64,000 nucleotides of DNA from CAYPGT01 sp964512985 (GCA_964512985.1 CAZELI010000006.1:14043-78042); one strand, 5' to 3'. Counted from the stretch's first letter, positions 25,526 to 34,509 are shown. Notes: generated by a model not told the origin, from the letters alone. Numbers and translations: made by a program.

Positions 25526-26221
25526 ATGATGATACTTCAAGAACGAGAAAAAACTATTCTCGCTATTTTAAGCGTAATTGCTGTCATTTGTATCTATTGG
25601 TTCTTACTTAAACCTAGCCAAGCAGAAAATCACCAAATTAAAACTGATATCACCAGATTACAAAGAGAACTGAGAGAACCAGATGTAACTCCAGAAAAAC
25701 TCCAAAAACTTGAAGAAACCGTAGAGTTACTTAATAAGGAAATAGTTTCCTTACAGGCTCAGATACCCGAACATCAAGAACGTGGGTTTCTTATAAGAGA
25801 TCTAGAACAATTAGCTAAGAAAAATAATATTGAATTGATTAGTTTTTTACCCAAAGAAGCTATCCCTGTAACTATGTCTGGCAAAGAAATCACCCCGCGC
25901 TCTAGAACTGCAAGACGCAACAAAAATCAAAGCCTAGAAGAAATGCATGCTAAAGTTCTCAAAACTGTTATCACCATTGATTCTAAAGGTAGATTTGAAG
26001 ACTATAATAAATTCTTTGCTGATGTACTTATGTATTATAGAGCAGTAGAAGTTTCTGATTTAATTATCGCCAAAGGAGCAGCCTCAGGACTTGGAGAGGA
26101 TAAACGCTTCAGTCAAAACCGCAGTAAAGATCCGCTAGCAGATGCAAGAAACACTCAATTAAGTGTTAGCTTTACTTTATTTGCTTATACTGGAATCCCA
26201 AGCCAAACACCAACAGAGTAA
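25526..26221 (+). CDS. PilO/GspM-like type IV pilus assembly protein
   Basis: A 231-residue single-pass membrane protein with a short cytoplasmic N-terminus, one helix (about 12-28), a coiled coil (about 36-85: KTDITRLQRELREP, LEETVELLNKEIVSL) and a periplasmic domain with an alpha/beta ferredoxin-like pattern (FEDYNKFFADVLMYYRAVEVSDL). This is the layout of PilO, an inner-membrane alignment protein of type IV pili. No other pil gene adjoins; hisS starts 8 nt after its stop, so the two are probably cotranscribed. TATAAT (25511-25516) ends 9 nt before the ATG. The assignment is by architecture, so GspM or an unrelated septal-type protein remain possible. Confidence 0.55.
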   Translation: MMILQEREKTILAILSVIAVICIYWFLLKPSQAENHQIKTDITRLQRELREPDVTPEKLQKLEETVELLNKEIVSLQAQIPEHQERGFLIRDLEQLAKKNNIELISFLPKEAIPVTMSGKEITPRSRTARRNKNQSLEEMHAKVLKTVITIDSKGRFEDYNKFFADVLMYYRAVEVSDLIIAKGAASGLGEDKRFSQNRSKDPLADARNTQLSVSFTLFAYTGIPSQTPTE

Positions 26222-26229
26222 CAATCCAT

Positions 26230-27477
26230 ATGAAAATTGCTGCTCCACGTGGAACTCAGGATACATTACCAAACAGATCTAGCATCTGGCAAAGGATAGA
26301 AGCTGAAGCTATTAAGATCTTCTCCAGCGCAGGATTTGCAGAGATTCGCACACCAATATTCGAAGCAAGTGAACTCTTTAATAGAGCAGTAGGTGAAGAT
26401 TCTGACATCGTAAATAAAGAAATGTATACCTTCAATGATCGTAGTGATCGCTCTCTAACCTTAAGACCCGAAGCTACCGCTAGTATTGCAAGAGCTTTTA
26501 TTGAAAACTCTCTAGATAGAGAAGGTAAACCGCAGAAGCTTTGGTATCGTGGTCCGATGTTTAGATACGAAAGACCCCAAACTGGGCGCTACAGACAGTT
26601 TCATCAGATTGGCATAGAAGCCCTAGGAACACCCGCCCCATATATAGATCTGGAAATTATTCGTCTGGGAATAGATTTATTGGAAAACTTAGGATTAGAG
26701 GATTTAACTTTATATATCAACTCCATTGGCAATAAATCCTCTCGCCAAAATTACATTAGCGCATTGAAAGAATTTCTAGCTCAGATACAAGATCAAGTCT
26801 GCGATGATTGCAAACGCAGATTCTTGCAAAACCCGCTTAGATGCTTGGATTGCAAAGTTCCTGAAGACCAAAAACTATATAGCCAAGCTCCTATAATTCA
26901 TGATTACTTTGATGAAGAGTCTCAAAGCATTTGGTCACAAATGCAAACAGGATTAACCGAGCTTGGAATTAAATATATTGTAGATCCTAAATTAGTCAGA
27001 GGATTAGATTATTACTCTCACTGTGTCTTTGAAGTGAAGAGTAACTCTACTTTCTTAGGCACACAAAGCACAGTGCTAGCTGGTGGCAGATACGACAATC
27101 TAGTAGAGATTCTCGGCGGACCCAGCACTCCAGCGGTAGGCTGGGCAATCGGCATGGAAAGACTAGTCCTAATAATTAAAGAGCCAGAAATAACAAATAC
27201 TAGTATCTATATTATTTCTGATAGTAGCAGCGAAGCTCAGAAGCTTGCTCATAGACTGAGAATTGATACCAATCATGAAATGATTATTGAATATGATTAT
27301 GAGAACTCTAAGTTCAAGAAACAACTAGAACGAGCAGTCAAAAAATCCTGTGATTGGGTTGTATTCTATATGAATGATGAAAGACAATCTGGAAAGTTTA
27401 AAATCAAAGATTTGAAAAATGCAAAGGAAATTAGTGATCTAAGCTATGAAGAGCTTATAAATAAACTTAAGCTATAA
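26230..27477 (+). CDS. hisS: Histidyl-tRNA synthetase
   Basis: HisRS charges tRNA-His. Class II motifs are visible: motif 1 region EIRTPIFE, motif 2 RGPMFRYERPQTGRYRQFHQIGIEALG, the histidine-specific LVRGLDYYSH, and motif 3 AIGMERLV. The C-terminal anticodon-binding domain is present (about 325-415). A four-cysteine cluster, CDDCKRRFLQNPLRCLDC, lies in the middle, as in many bacterial HisRS. Length 415 is normal. The gene lies 8 nt behind the PilO-like gene and is followed immediately by a small membrane protein with its own TATAAT. Confidence 0.96.
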   Translation: MKIAAPRGTQDTLPNRSSIWQRIEAEAIKIFSSAGFAEIRTPIFEASELFNRAVGEDSDIVNKEMYTFNDRSDRSLTLRPEATASIARAFIENSLDREGKPQKLWYRGPMFRYERPQTGRYRQFHQIGIEALGTPAPYIDLEIIRLGIDLLENLGLEDLTLYINSIGNKSSRQNYISALKEFLAQIQDQVCDDCKRRFLQNPLRCLDCKVPEDQKLYSQAPIIHDYFDEESQSIWSQMQTGLTELGIKYIVDPKLVRGLDYYSHCVFEVKSNSTFLGTQSTVLAGGRYDNLVEILGGPSTPAVGWAIGMERLVLIIKEPEITNTSIYIISDSSSEAQKLAHRLRIDTNHEMIIEYDYENSKFKKQLERAVKKSCDWVVFYMNDERQSGKFKIKDLKNAKEISDLSYEELINKLKL

Positions 27478-27484
27478 TGTACGC

Positions 27485-27904
27485 ATGTCTTACTCCCTGC
27501 CTAATACCAAAGATAAATTTATTTGTGCAGCATTATATACTGGACTGTTTTTTCCGTTGATGACCTGGGTTCCTATCATTTGGATAGTAATTAGTAATAT
27601 CAAAAAAAGCTATCTCAAGGATTTCGTTAAGTATCACTGTTATCAAGCAATACTCTTTAATATGATCGCGCTCTTCCTTCCTCAGTTACTAAGTTTATTA
27701 ATCAATTTTCTTTCAACAATGCTGAGCCTGCTTGTCATCTTTGATAATAGTATTTTGTTACTTAAATCCTTCACTAATTGGTTTATAGAGATATATTTTA
27801 TATTCATTAAAGTAGTAGCAGTCTATGCCATCATTTGGACTGCCAGAGGGCGTTTTACGTATATGCCGCCTATATCTCAAGCTGTTAATTTGCTCTTAAG
27901 ATAA
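27485..27904 (+). CDS. Small four-helix membrane protein, Tic20/DUF4870-like
   Basis: A 139-residue protein with about four hydrophobic segments (16-37, 55-75, 78-95, 105-125). The segment FVKYHCYQAILFNMIA resembles the FxRFHxxQAxLL motif of Tic20 and DUF4870 proteins, and the C-terminal end (FTYMPPISQAVNLL) resembles their IPxIGxxA ending. Tic20-family proteins are common in Cyanobacteriota, which would fit the lineage guess, but DUF4870 proteins are widespread and the match is short. TATAAT (27473-27478) ends 6 nt before the ATG and overlaps the hisS stop. Confidence 0.5.
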   Translation: MSYSLPNTKDKFICAALYTGLFFPLMTWVPIIWIVISNIKKSYLKDFVKYHCYQAILFNMIALFLPQLLSLLINFLSTMLSLLVIFDNSILLLKSFTNWFIEIYFIFIKVVAVYAIIWTARGRFTYMPPISQAVNLLLR

Positions 27905-27934
27905 TTTTAACCCACTAACGGGCATATACAATTT

Positions 27935-28168
27935 ATGTTCTTATCAGAGGGGATAATTCAAAATTTTATAGAATCCATTGAAGAAGAGGAAATGCTTTGC
28001 ATTGAAGCAATAAAGAGCGATGACGAAGCATATAAATATATAGCAAATCTTTATAAAAAAAATTATGGAGTGCCCCCAAGTGGCGTCGGCATCTACCTTT
28101 TACGCAATAAATTTAATTTAGGGTCAGAAAGAGACAACCTCAGATTTGTACCCAATGGTTTAATATAG
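27935..28168 (+). CDS. Small hypothetical protein, 77 residues
   Basis: An acidic N-terminal helix (IESIEEEEMLCIEAI) is followed by a short basic part. No family recognised. It lies 30 nt behind the Tic20-like gene on the same strand. No Shine-Dalgarno is seen, and a CATATA box 6 nt before the ATG would fit the leaderless pattern only weakly. Coding is plausible but not proven. The gap that follows (28169-28296) is AT-rich and holds a weak hairpin AACCCA ... TGGGTT (28209-28230) and the ilvC promoter. Confidence 0.4.
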   Translation: MFLSEGIIQNFIESIEEEEMLCIEAIKSDDEAYKYIANLYKKNYGVPPSGVGIYLLRNKFNLGSERDNLRFVPNGLI

Positions 28169-28282
28169 AACTCACACTTTATTAAATAATATTTTTATTA
28201 ATATTCTTAAACCCAGTATGGTATATGGGTTCCCATAAAAATAAGTTTTATACTTAAAATGGTTATTTAGAGCTATACATGT

Positions 28283-28288
28283 TAGAAT
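28283..28288 (+). promoter_or_regulatory. Leaderless -10 box for ilvC
   Basis: TAGAAT ends 8 nt before the ilvC ATG at 28297. Confidence 0.5.
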
Positions 28289-28296
28289 AGCTCCTT

Positions 28297-29310
28297 ATGA
28301 CCAAAGTTTATTACGAAATAGATGCTGATTTAAAGCTAATCCAATCCAAGAAAGTAGCCATTATTGGCTATGGTTCCCAAGGGCACGCACATGCGCTTAA
28401 CTTACAAGAAAGCGGCGTAGATGTCAGAGTGGGCCTTTATAAGGGCTCTTTAAGCTGGGCAAAGGCTGAAGCTGCTGGATTAAAAGTTAATACTGTAGAA
28501 GAAGCTGCCAAAGAAGCAGACCTAATCATGATTCTTCTTCCTGATGAAAAACACGCCGAGGTTTATAATTCACAAATCAAACCTAATCTTACTAAGGGTA
28601 AGACTCTTGCTGTAGCACATGGCTTCTCACTGCACTTCAATCAAATCGTAGCTCCTGAAGGTGTGGATGTAATTATGATTGCTCCTAAAGGGCCTGGTCA
28701 TAGGGTTAGAATCGTCTTTGAGCAAGGGTTTGGAGTACCAGCCTTAATAGCAGTAAGACAAAACGTTAGCGGCAAAGCTAAAGAAGTTGCACTAAGTTAC
28801 GCGAAAGCCATTGGTGGAACGCGTGCTGGAGTATTTGAAACTAATTTTAAAGAAGAGACTGAGACTGATTTATTTGGTGAGCAAGCTGTTCTTTGTGGTG
28901 GACTATCAGCCCTTATCAAAGCTGGCTTTGAGACTCTAATAGAAGCTGGTTACTCAGAGGAGATGGCTTACTTCGAATGCTTACATGAAGTGAAGCTAAT
29001 CGTAGACCTGATCTATGAAGGTGGATTAGCGAAGATGAGAGATAGTATCTCTAATACTGCAGAGTATGGTGATTACGTTTCTGGTCCAAGAGTTATCGAT
29101 GCTGGTGTGAAAGCACGCATGAAAGAAGTGCTTAATGATATACAGACTGGTAAGTTTGCTCGTGATTGGATTCTGGAGAATCAAGCTAACCAAGCTAGTT
29201 TCAAGGCTACCCGTGCTATCGAAGCAGCTCATAAGATCGAGTCCGTAGGTCATAGCCTTAGAGGGCAAATGGATTTTTTGGCCCACGAGCGCACTAAAGC
29301 GCTTAGCTAA
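28297..29310 (+). CDS. ilvC: Ketol-acid reductoisomerase (class I)
   Basis: IlvC converts acetolactate and acetohydroxybutyrate to the dihydroxy-acids of branched-chain amino acid synthesis, using NADPH. The Rossmann motif GYGSQGHAHALNL is at about residue 25, the specificity loop reads LYKGSLSWAKAE, and metal and substrate residues occur in LPDEKH, GHRVR, TETDLFGEQAVLCGG and EAYFECLHEVKLI-type segments. Length 337 marks the short class I form. It stands without other ilv genes, so regulation by a branched-chain leader is unlikely; the message appears leaderless. It converges with fliM with a 4 nt overlap. Confidence 0.96.
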   Translation: MTKVYYEIDADLKLIQSKKVAIIGYGSQGHAHALNLQESGVDVRVGLYKGSLSWAKAEAAGLKVNTVEEAAKEADLIMILLPDEKHAEVYNSQIKPNLTKGKTLAVAHGFSLHFNQIVAPEGVDVIMIAPKGPGHRVRIVFEQGFGVPALIAVRQNVSGKAKEVALSYAKAIGGTRAGVFETNFKEETETDLFGEQAVLCGGLSALIKAGFETLIEAGYSEEMAYFECLHEVKLIVDLIYEGGLAKMRDSISNTAEYGDYVSGPRVIDAGVKARMKEVLNDIQTGKFARDWILENQANQASFKATRAIEAAHKIESVGHSLRGQMDFLAHERTKALS

Positions 29311-30284
29311 ACTTCTACATATTCTTCGCTAATCGCTACTGAGAAATTATTATTAACCTGGCCTGGTCTACCGAGGAACTTAAGTTCTTCGCCTATCCAG
29401 ATCTCCGATTTCTCGCTAAGTTGAGTATTGAACTTAATCACATCTCCGATTTGTAAGTCCATCAAATCATCTAAGTTTAATTCACCTCGTGCTAAAACTA
29501 TCTTCACTGGTAATGGACTAACAGAGAGTTTCGTTATAATAAAATCCTTAGAATCTTCTGTGGCTGTTTTATCATTACGATAACTTGACTGACGTGTCAA
29601 AGTCATAATGATATCTTCAAGCGCAGCATACGGGATACAAATACTCATCAAACCTAGATCTGCACCTATTTCAATATTAATAGTTATCAAGGCTACTATA
29701 TCAGAGAAAGACGCTACTTGAGCTGATTGTGGGCTACTCTCTAAAGCAACCAATTCTACTTCATCAGTCGCAGGTATAAGAGCTTGCCAACCTTCTGGAA
29801 GAAAATGCAAAATTCTTCTAAGAGTATCTTTAATGATTCCCACTTCTACATCGGTCAATTCTTCTGTACTAATAGAAGAAACTCCGATACCTCCTAAGAA
29901 ACGATCTATCATGGCACCAATTAAATGACGCTCAATACCCATACAAAATTGTGTCACTAATGGATACATATTCAATACACCTGTTAAAAGATCCTCAGGC
30001 ATTGAATCTATGAAGTCACCATAGGTAAGCTGCTGAACATTCGCTACAGAAAACTCAATCGGCATTCTTAAAGCAGAGTTGAGAGAAATACTAACTTGTC
30101 TACAAAAGTGTTCATGAATAGAACCCAAAACTCGTAAGTGATCCTTACTGAATTTATCGGGGTTTTTAAAGTTATAGTCTTTAACCTTCTTAGGTTTATC
30201 ACGAATTATAAGAGGGAGAGCATCATTTTCTCTGTGTCTTTTATTCGGTAGGTTTTGGCCATAGAGCGGCATGAGATTATTCAA
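29307..30284 (-). CDS. fliM: Flagellar motor switch protein FliM
   Basis: FliM is the middle ring component of the flagellar C-ring switch. Typical FliM blocks are visible: YNFKNPDKFSKDHLRVLGSIHEHFCRQ near residue 38, then a central CheC-like domain (MGIERHLIGAMIDRFLGG) and a C-terminal SpoA domain (LDDLMDLQIGDVIKFNT). The N-terminal CheY-binding motif, usually EIDALL, is not intact; the best remnant is ENDALPL near residue 20. The start is either a TTG at 30284 with GGAAG upstream or the ATG at 30272. fliL normally precedes fliM directly; here a Fic gene lies between them. Confidence 0.9.
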   Translation of the reverse strand: MNNLMPLYGQNLPNKRHRENDALPLIIRDKPKKVKDYNFKNPDKFSKDHLRVLGSIHEHFCRQVSISLNSALRMPIEFSVANVQQLTYGDFIDSMPEDLLTGVLNMYPLVTQFCMGIERHLIGAMIDRFLGGIGVSSISTEELTDVEVGIIKDTLRRILHFLPEGWQALIPATDEVELVALESSPQSAQVASFSDIVALITINIEIGADLGLMSICIPYAALEDIIMTLTRQSSYRNDKTATEDSKDFIITKLSVSPLPVKIVLARGELNLDDLMDLQIGDVIKFNTQLSEKSEIWIGEELKFLGRPGQVNNNFSVAISEEYVEV

Positions 30285-30368
30285 TTAATTCACTTCCAGT
30301 ATCAAATTTATTCCCCTGGGTTTTAGTGCTAGTCTCGGTTTGATGGTCTAGGTTAAATATATTAGATA

Positions 30369-31517
30369 TTAGATTTTGTCTGAAAAAATACTAAGGTAAG
30401 CTTCATAGGCATAGGTTTGATCGTATTTTTTTTCTTGCTTTCTAGGCAACAAAATCTTTAATTTCACAAAACGATCTACAACTCTTTGTGCGCCTGCTTT
30501 AGTAAAACCTGTCCATTGCTCAATGGTTGCAACATTTATTATTGGTTGTGCATAAAGTTTTGTTAAAACCATAGCTGCACTTTCCGATGCACGAGTTGAT
30601 AGTTTCTGTATTTTTAGAACATCCCGTTCTCGTAATGCAGTAATTTTTTGAACTATTTCTATAGCTTCATTTGCAATCTCAATTACACCATCAAGAAAAA
30701 AATTAACCCAATCCGAAACCATACCATAATGATAACCAAAAAGTTTTTCGTAATAAATTTCTTGATGTTTTTTAAAATAGGATGATAAAAACAAAACTGG
30801 CTTTTCTAAAAATGCCTCTTGCCATAAAAAAAATGTTATAAGCATTCTACCCGTTCTACCATTGCCATCAAGGAATGGATGTATTGTTTCGAATTGAGCA
30901 TGTATTAAAGCAGCTTTAATAAGAGTCAATGTTAAATCATCAGTTTGTATAAATTTTTCAAGCTCCTTGAGAGCCACATTCATTTCTTGTACTGGAGGAG
31001 GGATAAAGCGTGCATTACTAATCTTTGTACCACCTATCCAATTTTGTTTTTTCCGGAATTGGCCTGGATCAGGAAAATATGATGAACGAGCTTGATCCAT
31101 TAGTTTTTTGTGCAATTCTTTTATAAACTCTAGATTAAGAGAGAAATTTTTCTTGGTAATATGCTTCATTCCATAATTTAAAGCTTGTATGTAATGTAAA
31201 ATATCATCAACATCTGATGGAATATGAGAATTTATTTTTGCATCAGCCTCTATCGCATCAATTAATGTTGCTTGAGTACCTTCAATTTGACTTGAAGAGG
31301 CTGCATCTTTTCGAAGATACATTAATAAGAAAAAATCTGCATCTGGTAAAAGTTTAGTAATACCATCTAGTTTTCCTAGAAGTCTTACTGCTTCATCATT
31401 CTTTTTAAAAGTTTTTGCATCAAAATCAAAACCATCTTTAGGAGGAAATGAAGCTGGTATAAAAGCTTCAAACCCATCTTTCTGTTCAATATTTTCACCA
31501 ATTTTAATAAACTTCAT
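30369..31517 (-). CDS. Fic-domain AMP transferase with N-terminal inhibitory motif and winged helix
   Basis: Fic proteins transfer AMP or other nucleotide moieties to hydroxyl groups of target proteins. The core motif HPFLDGNGRTGR is complete (about residue 210). An N-terminal SSQIEG fits the inhibitory (S/T)xxxE(G/N) helix of class II Fic proteins, so the enzyme is probably self-restrained. The C-terminus (about 320-370) looks like a winged helix (FTKAGAQRVVDRFVKLKIL), as in many DUF4172/Fic proteins. The gene separates fliL from fliM on the same strand and has its own promoter, built into a double nested palindrome. Length 382. Target unknown. Probably an accessory insertion into the flagellar operon. 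Confidence 0.9.
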   Translation of the reverse strand: MKFIKIGENIEQKDGFEAFIPASFPPKDGFDFDAKTFKKNDEAVRLLGKLDGITKLLPDADFFLLMYLRKDAASSSQIEGTQATLIDAIEADAKINSHIPSDVDDILHYIQALNYGMKHITKKNFSLNLEFIKELHKKLMDQARSSYFPDPGQFRKKQNWIGGTKISNARFIPPPVQEMNVALKELEKFIQTDDLTLTLIKAALIHAQFETIHPFLDGNGRTGRMLITFFLWQEAFLEKPVLFLSSYFKKHQEIYYEKLFGYHYGMVSDWVNFFLDGVIEIANEAIEIVQKITALRERDVLKIQKLSTRASESAAMVLTKLYAQPIINVATIEQWTGFTKAGAQRVVDRFVKLKILLPRKQEKKYDQTYAYEAYLSIFSDKI

Positions 31518-31518
31518 G

Positions 31519-31593
31519 GTTTGTATCTATTCTTCCCAGAATGCATACAAAGTATAGCATTTTGTATGCATTCGTTTTTCAATAGATACAAAC
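31519..31593 (-). promoter_or_regulatory. Nested double palindrome with extended -10 promoter upstream of fic
   Basis: Outer arms GTTTGTATCTATT (31519-31531) and its complement (31581-31593) enclose inner arms GAATGCATACAAA (31539-31551) and its complement (31561-31573). Both pairs are perfect 13-bp inverted repeats. In the centre, on the minus strand, TGC-TATACT is an extended -10 box, so the whole promoter is enclosed by repressor-type sites. Confidence 0.7.
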
Positions 31594-31614
31594 TTATTTA
31601 ACGAATTTAGGTCT

Positions 31615-32184
31615 TTATTGAACTATAAAATCAGTAAAGTAAATATCATAAATCTTAAACTCACCATGCATTATTTCATTCAGGTGTTCTTTAAGTTCTA
31701 CTTTAAGAGCTAGTTTGTTCTCGTAGCCTATAACTTCATCAGAAGTCTTACGTGATAAGGAAGTAATAACCACATCTTTAATCGCTGGCATTAATGGATG
31801 TAAATCTTCTTCGATCTTAGCTGTATAACCGGCTTTCTCTTCACCTTCTAGCTTAGAGAACTCTTCAAAATCTTCAGAATAAAGTTTAGCTGTAATAGAA
31901 ACTTTAAGGAAACGGCTACCGCTTACATCAGCAAGGTTCACCACAAAATCACCTAAAGGGTATATTGGCAAATGGTCTTGCTCAGTGGGTTCTCTAGCTT
32001 CCTTCACAGTTTGGTTTACTGTAATAGTTTTAGGAGCTAATTGAAACGCAAGAAAAGTACCACCAAAAGCGGCTACGAAAATAAACAATATGATAAGGAT
32101 CATATTTGGTGGATTACCACCCGTAGCTTTCTTGTCTTCTTTATCTTTAGCCTTAGGGTCTTCTTTCTTCTTATCGTCTGCCAT
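31615..32184 (-). CDS. fliL: Flagellar basal body-associated protein FliL
   Basis: FliL is a single-pass inner membrane protein that surrounds the stator and supports motor torque. A Lys/Asp-rich cytoplasmic N-terminus of 28 residues precedes one membrane helix (about 29-49); the periplasmic part has the FliL pattern YPLGDFVVNLAD, FLKVSITAKLY, and the C-terminal GEFKIYDIYFTDFIVQ. Length 189. TATAAT lies 7 nt above the ATG, so the transcript is probably leaderless. The stop is 98 nt from the fic start; fliM follows fic. Confidence 0.88.
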   Translation of the reverse strand: MADDKKKEDPKAKDKEDKKATGGNPPNMILIILFIFVAAFGGTFLAFQLAPKTITVNQTVKEAREPTEQDHLPIYPLGDFVVNLADVSGSRFLKVSITAKLYSEDFEEFSKLEGEEKAGYTAKIEEDLHPLMPAIKDVVITSLSRKTSDEVIGYENKLALKVELKEHLNEIMHGEFKIYDIYFTDFIVQ

Positions 32185-32243
32185 AACTTTAATTATACCC
32201 AGTGAAAAATTTCAGTCACTAGAATAGACCAAACAACCTATCT

Positions 32244-32768
32244 CTAGCAATAATATTCTACAATTAATTGCTCAATTTCTGCTGACACTAAACCCTTTAA
32301 GCTCAGTTTATTCTTAATTCGTTCTTTTATCTGAGTAGAGGATAAACCATCACAAGTTGTTCTTGGAAATACTAGAAAATTCAAATTCTCTTTCAAATAG
32401 TCATAATTCTTCCACTTTTCTAAATTACTAAAAGCATCCTCACCCATAATCCAAAATAACTCTGCTTCAGGAAATAATTTCTTATAATCCTCTATGGTTA
32501 GATAAGTATAAGATTTGCCAGGTCTATCTAATTCTACTCTTGAAGCAATAAGTCCAGTATATGATTCTAATGCTTTAACTGCTAATTGGAATCTATTCTC
32601 TGCATCCAAAACAACATGTTCTTTTAGTGGTGGATCTTTAGCCACAATAAAATGAACTTCATCAAGATCATGTCGTTGCTTAGCTAATAATGCTATCTCG
32701 ATATGAGCGTTATGAATAGGATCAAAAGTGCCGCCAAGCAGTCCAAGTTTTTTAGCGGATTTGTCCAT
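32244..32768 (-). CDS. nadD: Nicotinate-nucleotide adenylyltransferase
   Basis: NadD adenylates nicotinate mononucleotide in NAD synthesis. The nucleotidyltransferase motif GLLGGTFDPIHNAH is at the N-terminus, followed by FWIMGEDAFSNLEKWKN and the C-terminal SSTQIKERIK (ISSTxIR-type motif). Length 174 is slightly short but usual for the family. I use the ATG at 32766-32768, 8 nt below a TATAAT; a TTG at 32777 is in frame but lies on that box. Its 5' end overlaps the 3' end of proA by 17 nt, so it may also be read from the proA message. Confidence 0.93.
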   Translation of the reverse strand: MDKSAKKLGLLGGTFDPIHNAHIEIALLAKQRHDLDEVHFIVAKDPPLKEHVVLDAENRFQLAVKALESYTGLIASRVELDRPGKSYTYLTIEDYKKLFPEAELFWIMGEDAFSNLEKWKNYDYLKENLNFLVFPRTTCDGLSSTQIKERIKNKLSLKGLVSAEIEQLIVEYYC

Positions 32769-34044
32769 TACCTTCAATTATAAACTTATAAGTACAAAGT
32801 TCTTTAGCGCCAATAGGACCGCGTGCATGTAGCTTCTGAGTACTAATGCCCATCTCCGCTCCAAAGCCAAACTCCTCCCCATCAGTAAATCTGGTACTTG
32901 CATTAATATAAACACAAGCTGAACCAATCATACGCTTAAAAAGCTCTGCATTAGCAAGATCTTCCGTAATAATAGCTTCTGAATGACCAGTCGAATATCG
33001 ATTAATGTGTTCGATTGCTTCTTTAATATCACCGACTACTTTCATGGAAACTTTAAGATCAAGGTACTCTGTAGACCAAGACTGCTCTGTAGCAGGGATA
33101 GCGATTGGGAATTTAGCACAGATAGCTTGATCGCCGATAATTTCTACCTTCTTACTAGTTAAAGCATCAACAAGAGAAGCCAAAACTTTATCAGCTATTT
33201 TAGAATGAACCAGAATTGTCTCACAAGAATTACAAACACTAGGCCTTGAAACCTTGGCATTGACAGCAATAGCTATAGCCTTAGTAATATCCGCATATGC
33301 ATCTATGTAAGTATGGCAAACTCCTCCACCAGCACCAAGTACTGGTATCAAAGAATTATCAGTAACAAATTTATTGAGAGTCTCTCCACCACGCGGAATC
33401 ACCAGATCAATCAAACCAACAGCTCCAAGTAAAACTTTACAACCACTTCTCGTTCTATCATTAAGATATTGAATAGCATCTGTAGGGATATTAGTTTGTT
33501 TTAAAACTCTACCCACCACATCCATAATCGCATTATTAGTGTACCAAGCTTGACGAGAGCCTTTGAGTACCACACTGTTACCTGACTTGATTGCAAGCGC
33601 GATCGCATCAGTGGTAACATTGGGACGAGCTTCATAAATAATACCAATCACACCAAGCGGCACTCTCATCCTAGTGATGCGCATACCATTAGGATGCAGC
33701 CAACCATCTAGGACATTACCTACTGGATCTGGCATATTAATGATCTTGCGAATGCTACTAGCCATAGACATGATACGCTCAGAATCAAGCATCAATCTAT
33801 CTCTAAGGGCAGTAGTTAAATCAGCGTTCTCTGGATTACTAAGATCCTTCTTGTTCGCTTCTATAATGTAATTAATAGACTCTCTTAATTCTCTCTCAAT
33901 TAATTCAAGAGTAAGGTTCTTATCAGAGGCAGATGCAATGGCCATCTGCACTGAAGCTTGTTTAGCTTTGCGAATTTGATTATTAAGTGCTTCTATTATT
34001 TCAGGGCTAATATCAGCCATCTGAGTTTCGGTACATTCGCTCAT
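32752..34044 (-). CDS. proA: Gamma-glutamyl phosphate reductase
   Basis: ProA reduces glutamyl phosphate to glutamate semialdehyde for proline synthesis. The aldehyde-dehydrogenase-like fold is evident: PLGVIGIIYEARPNVT, LKGSRQAW, DLVIPRGGETL, and the catalytic Cys in PSVCNSCETILVH (about residue 272). The C-terminus has the family block STRFTDGEEFGFGAEMGISTQKLHARGP. Length 430. TACAAT ends 8 nt before the ATG. proB is not in the window. Directly followed by nadD on the same strand. Confidence 0.96.
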   Translation of the reverse strand: MSECTETQMADISPEIIEALNNQIRKAKQASVQMAIASASDKNLTLELIERELRESINYIIEANKKDLSNPENADLTTALRDRLMLDSERIMSMASSIRKIINMPDPVGNVLDGWLHPNGMRITRMRVPLGVIGIIYEARPNVTTDAIALAIKSGNSVVLKGSRQAWYTNNAIMDVVGRVLKQTNIPTDAIQYLNDRTRSGCKVLLGAVGLIDLVIPRGGETLNKFVTDNSLIPVLGAGGGVCHTYIDAYADITKAIAIAVNAKVSRPSVCNSCETILVHSKIADKVLASLVDALTSKKVEIIGDQAICAKFPIAIPATEQSWSTEYLDLKVSMKVVGDIKEAIEHINRYSTGHSEAIITEDLANAELFKRMIGSACVYINASTRFTDGEEFGFGAEMGISTQKLHARGPIGAKELCTYKFIIEGNGQIR

Positions 34045-34161
34045 AAAATCTCATTGTAGCACTAGAGTTTCTGGTTTTAAGTCGGGCTTTAACCGAATCT
34101 TAATACCAAAACATTATATTAAAAACATCGAGGGGACCCTGAGGGGAATTAGGAGCAATAA

Positions 34162-34509
34162 ATGTTACAAAGTCATGAAGAAAAAGTTCTAAATATGCTG
34201 ATAGACACTGTCAGTGAGAGACAGCATATACTAGCAAACAACCTGACCAACGTTAATACACCAGGTTTTATTCGCAAAGACTTAGACTTTTGCTCTGTAC
34301 TAAAAGATGTAAATAAAGAAACTAGCACCAAAAGCAAAGACAGAATTATTGATGATGCGATCTATGAAGATGATCTTGTCAAACCAAGTTACGAGAAAGA
34401 ACTATCAGAAATGGCAGAAAACCATCTGAAGTATGTTCTACTAACAAGAATTAATGGACACATGTACCAACACATGGAAGAAGCAACACAATCAGGAAGG
34501 GCAGCATAA
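34162..34509 (+). CDS. flgB: Flagellar basal-body rod protein FlgB
   Basis: FlgB forms the proximal rod of the flagellum. At 115 residues it is of usual size, with the rod-protein signature LANNLTNVNTPGFIRKDL near residue 25 and a C-terminal helix (LTRINGHMYQHMEEATQSGRAA). AGGAG precedes the ATG by 7 nt, unlike the leaderless genes around it. Its stop overlaps the start of flgC, so the two are translationally coupled. A TATATT about 40 nt upstream may be the -10. Confidence 0.92.
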   Translation: MLQSHEEKVLNMLIDTVSERQHILANNLTNVNTPGFIRKDLDFCSVLKDVNKETSTKSKDRIIDDAIYEDDLVKPSYEKELSEMAENHLKYVLLTRINGHMYQHMEEATQSGRAA

